Assembly (NCBI GenBank): GCA_027625125.1
Contig: JAQBXG010000072.1
Span: 1-8,242 of the forward strand
Reading direction: 5' to 3'
Origin: Pseudomonadota bacterium
GTDB lineage: Bacteria; Pseudomonadota; Alphaproteobacteria; UBA2966; CAIVPW01
DNA length: 8,242 nucleotides
Shown: one piece after another, positions 1-6,350 of the stretch
Numbering within the stretch: the first letter of the stretch is position 1
Layout of the letters: each line of letters opens with the position of its first letter
Translations under genes and position numbers: made by a program
The notes under the pieces: generated by a model
What the model saw: only the letters and a program-made list of their open reading frames with translations
What the model was told of the DNA's origin: nothing
Databases searched by the model: none

Positions 1-82
1 CGGGGCGGGGGGGCGGCTCGGCCGTGCGCGGCAGGGCCGCGGCAGTTGACGGGCCCGCGTCTCGACAGGCAGGCTGCGGCGT
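1..82. other. GC-rich leader upstream of the FkbM gene, possibly the tail of a cut-off gene
   Basis: The stretch begins with G-runs and stays very GC-rich. One forward frame is open from base 1 to a TGA at 47-49, and another runs open into the FkbM gene to a TAA at 91-93, so either could be the end of an upstream gene. Too little is present to choose. A TTGACG at 46-51 resembles a -35 box, but nothing like a -10 box lies at the right distance. AGG at 71-73, nine bases before the ATG at 83, is a weak ribosome binding site for the next gene. Confidence 0.3.
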
Positions 83-799
83 ATGGTTGGTAAAATTCGC
101 AAAGCCGCCCGATCCCTGGGCTTCGATATCGCCCGCTTTCCCGGGGCCGCCGCCCACTGGCCGCGCCTGACGGAGATGCTGGCGCGCCATGATGTCACCC
201 TGGTCCTCGATGTCGGCGCCAATATCGGCCACTACGCCGCCGCGCTGCGCAATAATGGCTATGGCGGGCGCATCGTCTCCTTCGAACCGCTGTCGGGCGC
301 CCATGCCGAGCTGACCGCAAACGCGGACCTGGACCCGGCGTGGCAAGTGGCGCCGCGCTGCGCCGTCGGGGCGGCGGAAGGCGAGACCGAAATTAACATT
401 TCTCCGGAATCCGACATGAGTTCGCTGCTGCCCCTGACCGCCGACGCCGCCGAGAAATTCGCCAGCGTCCGCCCGACCGGCAGCGAAACCGTTCCCGTCA
501 CAACACTGGCGGCGGAAATTCCGCGCTACGCCGGCGTGGGCGATGCGATTTTCGTTAAATCCGACACCCAAGGCTATGAGGCGGAAGTGCTGGCCGGTTT
601 GGCCGGTGCGGCGGACCGCGTGATCGGCTTGCAATTGGAGCTATCGCTGGTACCGATCTACCAGGGCCAACCGGATTATCTGAGCGTTCTGAACCAGGTC
701 AGCGAACGCGGCTTCGTGCCGCATCTGGTCATCCCCGGCTATTTCAGCCGCCACCACGGCCAAATGATCGAATTCGATGTGGTGTGCTTCCGCAAGTAG
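83..799 (+). CDS. FkbM family SAM-dependent methyltransferase
   Basis: The 238-residue protein is a Rossmann-fold methyltransferase of the FkbM family, whose members usually O-methylate sugars or small molecules, often in glycan or secondary-metabolite loci. The SAM-binding motif I is LDVGANIG at residues 42-49. The acidic end of strand 2 is FEP at 67-69, and a family-typical SDMSSLL lies at 110-116. The hallmark KSDTQGYE at 159-166 corresponds to the family's K-x-D-x-x-G-x-E signature. The length suits a stand-alone FkbM domain, with a short basic N-terminal helix and no signal peptide or membrane segment. The start is the ATG at 83, preceded by a weak AGG. The amidohydrolase ATG lies 32 bases after its stop, so co-transcription is likely. 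The last 51 bases recur, diverged, at 1823-1873. The methyl acceptor cannot be told from sequence. Confidence 0.9.
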   Translation: MVGKIRKAARSLGFDIARFPGAAAHWPRLTEMLARHDVTLVLDVGANIGHYAAALRNNGYGGRIVSFEPLSGAHAELTANADLDPAWQVAPRCAVGAAEGETEINISPESDMSSLLPLTADAAEKFASVRPTGSETVPVTTLAAEIPRYAGVGDAIFVKSDTQGYEAEVLAGLAGAADRVIGLQLELSLVPIYQGQPDYLSVLNQVSERGFVPHLVIPGYFSRHHGQMIEFDVVCFRK

Positions 800-817
800 G
801 TTCAATCGCTCGACAAC

Positions 818-821
818 GGAG
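818..821 (+). promoter_or_regulatory. Ribosome binding site fixing the amidohydrolase start
   Basis: GGAG lies 10 bases before the ATG at 832. The reading frame is open back to a GTG at 784 inside the methyltransferase gene, but the residues added there look unlike family members. This site together with the HTH motif at the very N-terminus decides for the ATG at 832. Confidence 0.7.
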
Positions 822-831
822 ATCCAACGCC

Positions 832-1815
832 ATGCCCACTATTGATATCCACACCCACATGTTCGGCGTCGGCTGGCTCGATATGATCAAAAAGCACGGG
901 GCGCCCGCATATGCGATTGAAGACATGCCGGATAATCGCAACTACCTGATCGAATACGGCACACCGGCCTGCGCGCTGGAGGTCGAGGCCTTCGATTACG
1001 ACAAACGAATCGAGATGATGGACCGCGACGGTATCGATATTTCCATTGTCTCTTTGACCTCACCCAACGTCCATTTCGGCGACGAGGCGGTGAGTGTCGC
1101 GACCGCGCGGCTGGCCAATGATGAAATGGCAGCCGGTCAGACGGCCCATCCCGACCGCATCCGCTGGTTCGCATCGCTGCCATGGGAGTATCCGGACGCC
1201 GCACTGGCCGAGCTCGAACGGTGCGTAAACCGCGGCGCGGTCGGCGTCATGTGCGTCGCCCATATCGGTGAGCGCCATCTTATCGACCCCTTGTTCGAGC
1301 CGATTTGGCGCGAGCTCGACAAACGCGCCTTGCCCGTTCTCGTGCATCCAACCGCGCCATTGGGCGCCAAGGCAGTAAATTACGGCTACGAGCGGATCCT
1401 CATGCCGGCGGCGGGATTTATGTACGATACCACCATCGCGCTGGCGCGTATGGCCATCGACGGCTTCTTCGAGCGCTTTTCGGACGTCAAAATCATCGCC
1501 AGCCATGGCGGCGGCTATCTGCCGTTCGTCAACGGCCGCATCGATATGTTCTTCGGTGTCGAGACCCTGGCGAAGTTCAATATTCCCAAGCTGCCCAGCG
1601 ATTATTTCAGCCGCCTGTACTACGACGCCATCGTCTATGACCCTGCCGCCTTGCAATTGGTTATCGATATCGCCGGTCCCGACAAGGTAATGTTCGGCAC
1701 CGACCTGCCGATGCCTGCGGATGTGGGCAAGCTGTATGACCTGGTCGACGGGCGCCCGGCCGGCGAGGCGGCCGCCATCCGCGGCGACAACGCGGTCCGG
1801 GTATTCGGTCTCTAA
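832..1815 (+). CDS. Amidohydrolase-2 family metal-dependent hydrolase/decarboxylase (ACMSD-like)
   Basis: The 327-residue TIM-barrel protein belongs to the amidohydrolase-2 family (PF04909, COG2159). That family contains aminocarboxymuconate-semialdehyde decarboxylase, gamma-resorcylate and 6-methylsalicylate-type decarboxylases, and lactone hydrolases. The visible metal-site residues are H7 and H9 in DIHTH at the N-terminus, H172 in LVHP, H225 in ASHGGG and D291 in FGTDLP. This is the pattern for a single divalent metal, usually zinc. Length is normal and no signal peptide is present, so it should be cytoplasmic. It sits between the methyltransferase and a carboxylate-type MFS transporter. 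That context suggests breakdown or decarboxylation of an imported organic acid, which is inference. The ATG at 832 is supported by GGAG at 818-821. Substrate, and whether it decarboxylates or hydrolyses, cannot be settled from the sequence. Confidence 0.9.
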   Translation: MPTIDIHTHMFGVGWLDMIKKHGAPAYAIEDMPDNRNYLIEYGTPACALEVEAFDYDKRIEMMDRDGIDISIVSLTSPNVHFGDEAVSVATARLANDEMAAGQTAHPDRIRWFASLPWEYPDAALAELERCVNRGAVGVMCVAHIGERHLIDPLFEPIWRELDKRALPVLVHPTAPLGAKAVNYGYERILMPAAGFMYDTTIALARMAIDGFFERFSDVKIIASHGGGYLPFVNGRIDMFFGVETLAKFNIPKLPSDYFSRLYYDAIVYDPAALQLVIDIAGPDKVMFGTDLPMPADVGKLYDLVDGRPAGEAAAIRGDNAVRVFGL

Positions 1816-1822
1816 GCCGGCA

Positions 1823-1873
1823 CGCCATCACGGCCAGATGATCGAGTTCGACGTGGTGCGTTTTCGCGAGTAG
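1823..1873 (+). pseudogene. Relic of a second FkbM methyltransferase gene (3' end only)
   Basis: Read in frame to the TAG at 1871-1873, this encodes RHHGQMIEFDVVRFRE. The intact FkbM protein ends RHHGQMIEFDVVCFRK (encoded by 749-799), so 14 of 16 residues agree and both are followed by TAG. At the DNA level 43 of 51 bases agree. Five of the eight differences are synonymous third-position changes, leaving only Cys to Arg and Lys to Glu. The match starts abruptly eight bases after the amidohydrolase TAA and fades just past the stop. No start codon or upstream domain remains, so it cannot make a methyltransferase. The synonymous pattern implies that the copy diverged as a working gene before truncation, so it is not a fresh duplication. 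Confidence 0.8.
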
Positions 1874-1906
1874 GATTCGCCGTCCATTGCCCCTGGGAAA
1901 ACTTAC

Positions 1907-3142
1907 ATGACGGACAGCGCCGCCACGCCGCAAGTTACAGCCGATCAGAAGCATCGGTCCTATGTGATCATCGGCTGCGCGCTGGCGGTCGTCGCCATTG
2001 CCGTCGGCATCCAGCAGACCTTTGGCCTGTTCATGCTGCCGATCACCACGGAATTGGGATGGGGCCGCGAAGTGCTGTCGCTGGCGTTGGCGACCCAGGC
2101 GCTGATGATCGGTTTGGCGACACCCCTGGTCGGGGCGATCGCCGACAAATGGGGCGCGCCGCGCGTCATGGCGGCGGGCGGCCTGCTCTACGGCATTGGC
2201 ATCGTTTCGATGTCTCAGTCGGGCACGCCGACCACGATGTTTCTGAGCACGGGTCTGCTGGTCGGATTCGCCGCCGCCTCGTGCGGCATGCCGCTGGTGC
2301 TGTCGGTGGTCGGGCGTAACGTCAGCGCCGAAAAACGCAGCATGTGGCTGGGCACCGTGACCGCTTGTGGCACGCTCGGCCAATTCCTCGTGGTTCCCTT
2401 CAGCCAGCAGATGATCAGCCGATTCGGCTGGTCTGCCGCCCTTATCGCGCTGGCTTTTGTCGCCGCCCTGATCATCCCCCTGGCCTTGACCATCCTGCGC
2501 ACCGGAATCGGGCGCGCCGAAGTTCGGTCGACACAAAAACTAGGCGAGGCGCTGCTCGAGGCCCGCAGCCATCCGGGCTATGTCATGCTGATCGTCGGTT
2601 TCTTCGTATGCGGTTTCCAAACGCGCTTCATCGCCGCCCACCTTCCCGCCTATCTGGGCGACCTCAATCTGACGGCGGGATTGGCGGCAACCGCCCTGGT
2701 CGTCATCGCCGTCTTCAACGGCTTCGGGTCCTGGGGGTTCGGCTATCTGGGCGGCCGCTACCGTAAGAAACATTTGCTGTGCTGGCTCTATGGGCTGCGT
2801 GCGGCGACGATCTATCTGTTCATTACGATCCCCGCCAGCCCCACCACCGTGTTGATCTTTGCCGGCACCGTCGGGCTGTTGTGGCTCGGCACCGTTCCCC
2901 TGACGAGCGGTATCGTGGCGCAAATCTTCGGCACCCGCTACATGGCGACGCTGTACGGCATCGTATATCTCAGCCACCAGATCGGCAGTTTCCTCGGCGT
3001 CTGGCTGGGCGGGCGGGTGTTCGATGCGACCGGGTCCTACCAGACCATATGGTGGATTTCGATCGGCCTGGGGCTCGCCGCCGTGGCGGTGCACGCGGCG
3101 ATCGACGATACGCCGGTGGCGCGAATGCAAGCCGCGCAATAG
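1907..3142 (+). CDS. Major facilitator superfamily transporter, organic-anion type
   Basis: The 411-residue inner-membrane protein has the two six-helix halves of an MFS carrier. Helix 1 covers about residues 18-36. Loop 2-3 carries motif A as GAIADKWGAPRV (76-87), with a degenerate counterpart at GYLGGRYRKK (279-288) between helices 8 and 9. A cytoplasmic loop at about 198-224 separates the halves. The QQTFGLFMLP segment after helix 1 and the general layout resemble the oxalate/formate-antiporter or monocarboxylate-like branch, so the cargo is probably a carboxylate; this is judged by eye. The start is the ATG at 1907 with a poor GGGAAA-type site about 7-12 bases upstream. It follows the amidohydrolase by 91 bases that contain the methyltransferase relic. 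It converges with the DUF2937 gene across 40 bases without a clear terminator hairpin. Confidence 0.88.
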   Translation: MTDSAATPQVTADQKHRSYVIIGCALAVVAIAVGIQQTFGLFMLPITTELGWGREVLSLALATQALMIGLATPLVGAIADKWGAPRVMAAGGLLYGIGIVSMSQSGTPTTMFLSTGLLVGFAAASCGMPLVLSVVGRNVSAEKRSMWLGTVTACGTLGQFLVVPFSQQMISRFGWSAALIALAFVAALIIPLALTILRTGIGRAEVRSTQKLGEALLEARSHPGYVMLIVGFFVCGFQTRFIAAHLPAYLGDLNLTAGLAATALVVIAVFNGFGSWGFGYLGGRYRKKHLLCWLYGLRAATIYLFITIPASPTTVLIFAGTVGLLWLGTVPLTSGIVAQIFGTRYMATLYGIVYLSHQIGSFLGVWLGGRVFDATGSYQTIWWISIGLGLAAVAVHAAIDDTPVARMQAAQ

Positions 3143-3182
3143 GGCCGAACCGTCGAGAAAAGACGCCTTCAGACCGCGGACA

Positions 3183-3707
3183 TTATGACCGCTTTGTCGG
3201 GACCCAACTTGGCTCGATCCGCTTGGCGATCGGGCGGACTCGGCGGCGGCGGCGCGCAACCGCGCCAATCGGCGCCTTGATCAGCTCATAAAACAGCCAG
3301 CCGGCGACGATACCGACCAGCGCGTAGACCAGACCGGTGATGCTGAGCGGCACGGCGGGTTCGAAGGCGCGCAGCGTCGCCGCGGCGATATCCATATCGA
3401 ATTCGCGTAAAAAGACGAGCGGCCGCAGCGACGCGCTGGCGCCGTTAATCGCCTGTTCGCCGGCCGCCAATGCGCTCGCCCGCTGTTCCAGCGACACGGT
3501 CAACGCCTGCAGCGTCGGCGCGTCGAGGGTGCTCACCTGGGCCCCGGCGGTGATCTGCGACAGGCTCAGCCGCGCTTCGTCCACATGGCCGCCGAGGCGC
3601 TGCAGATATTGCTGCAGGAACGCCGGCAATTGGGCGAAACACACGCCGGCCACCGCGGCCAGAATGGTGCCGAGCAGGGAATCGCATTTACGCAAGGTCC
3701 ATCGCAT
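3183..3707 (-). CDS. DUF2937 family small membrane protein
   Basis: This is a 174-residue protein of unknown function. Helix 1 is about residues 10-28 and is followed directly by LPAFLQQYLQRLGGHVDEA (27-45). That segment is the recognisable feature of DUF2937 proteins (PF11157). A soluble, probably helical middle follows at about 45-115. Helix 2 is about 118-140 and leads into a very basic tail (ARRRRRVRP from 151). The two helices probably anchor a periplasmic loop, with both ends cytoplasmic by the positive-inside rule. I chose the ATG at 3707; a TTG eight codons upstream (3731) is possible, but neither has a good ribosome binding site. It lies 95 bases downstream of xerC on the same strand and could be the last gene of that operon. 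Family assignment is from remembered family features. Confidence 0.65.
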   Translation of the reverse strand: MRWTLRKCDSLLGTILAAVAGVCFAQLPAFLQQYLQRLGGHVDEARLSLSQITAGAQVSTLDAPTLQALTVSLEQRASALAAGEQAINGASASLRPLVFLREFDMDIAAATLRAFEPAVPLSITGLVYALVGIVAGWLFYELIKAPIGAVARRRRRVRPIAKRIEPSWVPTKRS

Positions 3708-3802
3708 GCGGGTCGCAGTCAGGATATTCAACGAATAGCCGCGGCACTCTAGGCGCGAGACAAGGCGAAACTGTGGCGGATCGTGGCGCCCCGGACCCGG
3801 CT

Positions 3803-4777
3803 CTAACCGCCGGCCCGCGGATGGGCGCGGTCATAGACGTCGAGCAGGCGTGCGGCGTCGACATCGGTATAGCGCTGGGTGGTCGACAGGGAGACGTGGC
3901 CGAGCAGTTCCTGAATGGTCCGCAAATCGCCGCCCGCGCCCAGCAGATGGGTGGCGAAAGAATGGCGCAGCGCGTGCGGCGTGGCTTCTTTCGGCAGGCC
4001 AAGCTGGGCCCGCAGCGACTGCATACGTCCCTGCACCATGCGCGGATTGAGGCGTCCCCCGCGCACGCCGACAAACAGCGGGCCAGCTGGCGCCAGCCTG
4101 TGGGGGCAGATCGCCACATAGTCGGCGATGGCGTCGACGACGATGGGCAGCACCGGCACCAGGCGCTGCTTGCCGCCCTTGCCGTCGACAATCAGGCTGC
4201 CGCCGGTCGGCAGGTCGCGGCGGTTGAGGCCCAGCGCTTCGGAGATGCGCAGCCCGCAGCCGTAAAGCAGGGTCAGCACCGCAACGTCGCGCGCCGCGAC
4301 CCAGGGCTGCGAAGTGTCGCGCTCGGGCGCCGCCGCGCTCTCGAGCAGCTCGCTCATTTCGCCGACCGCCAGGGCCTTGGGCACGGCGCGGGTGCGCCGC
4401 GGGCTGCGCACGGCGCCGATCGCCGCGTTGTGGGCCAGCGCCTCGCGGTCGAGAAAGCGGAAAAAGCCGCGCACCACCGACAGGGCCCGCGCGGTCGAGC
4501 TACGGGCCAGGCCCGCCTGGGTGCGGTGGGCCAGCCAGGCGCGAAAATCGCCCGACTTGAGCGCCGTCAGGTCGGCCAATGCGGGCGGTCCGCCTTGGTG
4601 GAAGGACAGAAAATCGAGGAAAGCGGCAAGGTCGTGTACATAGGCGGTCAGCGTGTGCGGCGAGGCGCGGCGCTCGGCGGAGAGTTGATCGTACCACTGG
4701 CCGACGGCACGACGCAGCGCGGCGTCGGCAATGACCCCCAACGCCTCGTCGATTTTTAGCGCGGCAGATCCAGCCAT
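3803..4777 (-). CDS. xerC: Tyrosine recombinase XerC
   Basis: This 324-residue site-specific recombinase would act with XerD at the chromosomal dif site to resolve dimeric chromosomes at division. The N-terminal SAM-like core-binding domain covers about residues 20-112 (SPHTLTAYVHDLAAFLDF). The catalytic domain follows. All tyrosine-recombinase active-site residues are present: R177 in GCGLRISEAL, K200 in DGKGGKQR, H268 and R271 in HALRHSFATHLL, H294 in LLGHVSL and Y303 in TQRYTDVD. This completeness argues for an active enzyme. Length fits XerC, slightly long at the N-terminus. Its ATG lies inside the end of the DUF484 gene, a 22-base overlap that suggests translational coupling. The DUF484-xerC pairing also occurs in gammaproteobacteria such as Pseudomonas and, with the replication-restart gene nearby, favours chromosomal XerC over a phage or integron integrase. 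Confidence 0.92.
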   Translation of the reverse strand: MAGSAALKIDEALGVIADAALRRAVGQWYDQLSAERRASPHTLTAYVHDLAAFLDFLSFHQGGPPALADLTALKSGDFRAWLAHRTQAGLARSSTARALSVVRGFFRFLDREALAHNAAIGAVRSPRRTRAVPKALAVGEMSELLESAAAPERDTSQPWVAARDVAVLTLLYGCGLRISEALGLNRRDLPTGGSLIVDGKGGKQRLVPVLPIVVDAIADYVAICPHRLAPAGPLFVGVRGGRLNPRMVQGRMQSLRAQLGLPKEATPHALRHSFATHLLGAGGDLRTIQELLGHVSLSTTQRYTDVDAARLLDVYDRAHPRAGG

Positions 4778-5487
4778 GTGCAGATGCTGTGCTCCATGAC
4801 ATGGGCGAGAAACGCCAACAGCTCGCTGCCCTGACCGGGATGGAAGCGGCGCACATCGCGGCTGCCCAGCGCCAGCAGCGCCGCCGGCCCGCCCTCGCGC
4901 ACCACCAGGCGCAGCAGCGCGTCGGAGCGCACCAACCCGGCGGCCTCGCCGAAAATCCGGCGATCGCCTTGTATGTTATCGCGCAAGGTGACGGCGCGAT
5001 CGCTGGCCAGAACCTTGTCGATTGTACCGCTGGGCAAGATGCGAATACCGTGCGATGTCGCCGGCGCCACGGTGCCGGTTTCCAGGCACAGGGCCACCGC
5101 GTCGATGTCCAGCAGGCCGACCAGATCAGTCGTCATCAGTTCGAGCAAATGGTCCAGCGAGCGGGCCGACAACAGCCGCAGGACGGTCGCGTGAATGCGC
5201 GCCTGGCTGCGCTGATTGCTGCGTCCGGCGTCGATCAGGTCGCTATGCTGTTTGGCGTTGCGCACCAATTCGGTCCGCAACCGCCCGACCATGGCGTGCT
5301 GCAGATCGACCACGTCGCCGCCATCGGGATCGGCGTCGGGGAAGTCGCGGACCGGCGCCTCCATGATGGCGAACAGGTTGGGATGCCGGAGGAGAAAGTC
5401 AGGATGGGCGCGCAGATACGCAGCGACCTGCTTGGCGGAAGGATCGACGGGTTCGGCTGTGCCCGATCTGGTTGCTTTTTGACTCAA
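4756..5487 (-). CDS. DUF484 family protein
   Basis: The 243-residue cytoplasmic protein is of unknown biochemical role. The N-terminus has the DUF484 (PF04340) signature VAAYLRAHPDFLLRHPNLF at 21-39. A charged helical stretch follows at about 60-100, probably a coiled coil. A GAF-like domain covers about 105-235 and includes ALLALGSRDVRRF at 203-215. The start is a TTG at 5487, chosen because GAGGG lies nine bases upstream and the DUF484 signature begins about 20 residues in; no in-frame ATG occurs before codon 42, which is past the signature. It overlaps xerC by 22 bases and follows the transaldolase by 34, so the three are probably one transcript. DUF484 genes sit next to xerC in several proteobacteria, which hints at a link to chromosome segregation or recombinase regulation, but nothing in the sequence shows it. 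Confidence 0.87.
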   Translation of the reverse strand: MSQKATRSGTAEPVDPSAKQVAAYLRAHPDFLLRHPNLFAIMEAPVRDFPDADPDGGDVVDLQHAMVGRLRTELVRNAKQHSDLIDAGRSNQRSQARIHATVLRLLSARSLDHLLELMTTDLVGLLDIDAVALCLETGTVAPATSHGIRILPSGTIDKVLASDRAVTLRDNIQGDRRIFGEAAGLVRSDALLRLVVREGGPAALLALGSRDVRRFHPGQGSELLAFLAHVMEHSICTWLDLPR

Positions 5488-5496
5488 CGAAACGCG

Positions 5497-5501
5497 CCCT
5501 C
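5497..5501 (-). promoter_or_regulatory. Ribosome binding site supporting the TTG start of the DUF484 gene
   Basis: On the minus strand GAGGG lies nine bases before the TTG at 5487. It is in the 34-base gap after the transaldolase stop. An ATG just upstream is followed at once by TGA in its own frame, so it cannot serve as the start. Confidence 0.6.
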
Positions 5502-5521
5502 ACATAAGATTATTCCGCAGA

Positions 5522-6211
5522 TCATTCCGCCGCCTTGGCGCGGCTCTTGGCTTGCTCGAGGATCGACTGGCCGGTTTTTTCCCAATCGCCGAGAAAGGCC
5601 GCCAATCCCTTATCGGTCAGGGGATGGGCGAACAACTGGCGCAGCACGTTCGGCGGCAGGGTGACCACATCGGCGCCCATTTTCGCCGCCTCGATTACAT
5701 GGTTGGGATGGCGTACCGACGCCACCAGAATTTCGGTTTCAATCGCCGGATACTGGCTGTAAATGTCGACGATTTCGTCGATCAGGTCCATGCCGTTGCC
5801 GCCGATATCGTCGATGCGGCCGACGAAGGGCGATATGAAGCTGGCGCCGACCTTGGCGGCGAGCAGCGCTTGCGCCGCCGAGAAACACAAGGTGACATTG
5901 ACCATGGTGCCTTGACCGCGCAGCACCTTGCAGGCCTTCAGCCCTGCCGGGGTCAGCGGCACTTTGATCGTCACGTTCGGCGCAATGGCGCTGAGCACTT
6001 CGGCTTCGGCGAGCATCATATCGACTTCGGTGGCCGTCACTTCGGCGCTGACAGGCCCCGGAACCAGGGTGCAGATTTCGGCGATGACATCGAGAATATT
6101 GCCACCCGATTTGGCGATCAGCGACGGGTTCGTCGTCACTCCGTCGAGCAATCCCGTGTCGGCGAGTTCGCGGATTTCGGCGAGGTCGGCGGTATCGATG
6201 AAAAATTTCAT
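5522..6211 (-). CDS. tal: Small transaldolase of the FSA/TalC/MipB family
   Basis: This 229-residue TIM-barrel class I aldolase belongs to the family annotated as 'fructose-6-phosphate aldolase / transaldolase'. Transaldolase moves a dihydroxyacetone unit between sedoheptulose-7-phosphate and glyceraldehyde-3-phosphate in the pentose phosphate pathway. FIDTADLAEI at 4-13 and TTNPSLI at 26-32 are family signatures. K83 in IKVPLT is the Schiff-base lysine. The motif ISPFVGRIDD at 126-135 has Phe129 where E. coli FsaA has Tyr131 and where E. coli TalB has Phe178. That choice favours true transaldolase activity over fructose-6-phosphate aldolase. The start is the ATG at 6211 with AGGA eight bases upstream. 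The frame stays open to 6370, but the extra residues are not family-like and would overlap priA. It is first in the operon with DUF484 and xerC and is divergent from priA. Confidence 0.92.
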   Translation of the reverse strand: MKFFIDTADLAEIRELADTGLLDGVTTNPSLIAKSGGNILDVIAEICTLVPGPVSAEVTATEVDMMLAEAEVLSAIAPNVTIKVPLTPAGLKACKVLRGQGTMVNVTLCFSAAQALLAAKVGASFISPFVGRIDDIGGNGMDLIDEIVDIYSQYPAIETEILVASVRHPNHVIEAAKMGADVVTLPPNVLRQLFAHPLTDKGLAAFLGDWEKTGQSILEQAKSRAKAAE

Positions 6212-6350
6212 CTCATTCGTCCTATTCTTGGCGCGTCCTGGCGCGCCTGAGGTCCAAAAAGAGTTCGAAATAGTCACCGGCGCCGTCGCGGGGTACACAG
6301 CCCCGACGCCGCCGTTGGTCATTATCGAGTCGGCGAATAGAGTGTAGCCG
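6212..6350. promoter_or_regulatory. Divergent intergenic region between tal and priA
   Basis: These 139 bases must carry promoters for both directions. Leftward, AGGA (complement of 6220-6223) lies eight bases from the tal ATG and is a good ribosome binding site. Rightward, a weak sigma-70-like pair is visible: TTGGTC at 6315-6320 and TAGAGT at 6338-6343 with a 17-base spacer, matching consensus at three and four of six positions. It would place the transcript start almost at the priA ATG. Two GGCGCG units ten bases apart (6230-6235, 6240-6245), the second within the palindrome GGCGCGCC, could be an operator but may be GC-bias noise. Confidence 0.4.

Noticed and set aside
784..831. Upstream GTG start for the amidohydrolase, inside the methyltransferase gene
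   Set aside because: The 16 extra residues are unlike the family, and GGAG at 818-821 is correctly spaced for the ATG at 832.
1661..2536. A 291-codon minus-strand frame across the amidohydrolase end and transporter start, and 2540-3268 on the same strand
   Set aside because: Both are hydrophilic, low-complexity translations opposite a clear 12-helix transporter. They do not relate to the methyltransferase relic, which reads on the plus strand.
3143..3182. Possible bidirectional terminator between the convergent transporter and DUF2937 genes
   Set aside because: Only a six-base CCGCGG palindrome and a short imperfect pairing are visible, with no stable GC stem followed by a T-run.
3773..4759. 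A 328-codon open frame on the plus strand opposite xerC
   Set aside because: It mirrors xerC codon for codon, has a composition typical of a shadow frame and no motif, whereas xerC carries every catalytic residue.
3803..4777. Tyrosine recombinase as a sign of an integrative element or integron
   Set aside because: Its partner DUF484, the housekeeping neighbours and the XerC-like length fit the chromosomal enzyme. I saw no tRNA gene, attachment-site repeat or cassette array nearby.
6230..6247. Two GGCGCG units ten bases apart as an operator
   Set aside because: Short GC-only words recur by chance in this composition; with two copies and no known regulator it is not a supportable site.
5552..6250. 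Plus-strand open frames opposite the transaldolase and DUF484 genes, including 4789-5664
   Set aside because: They are antisense shadows of well-supported genes, without domains or ribosome binding sites.
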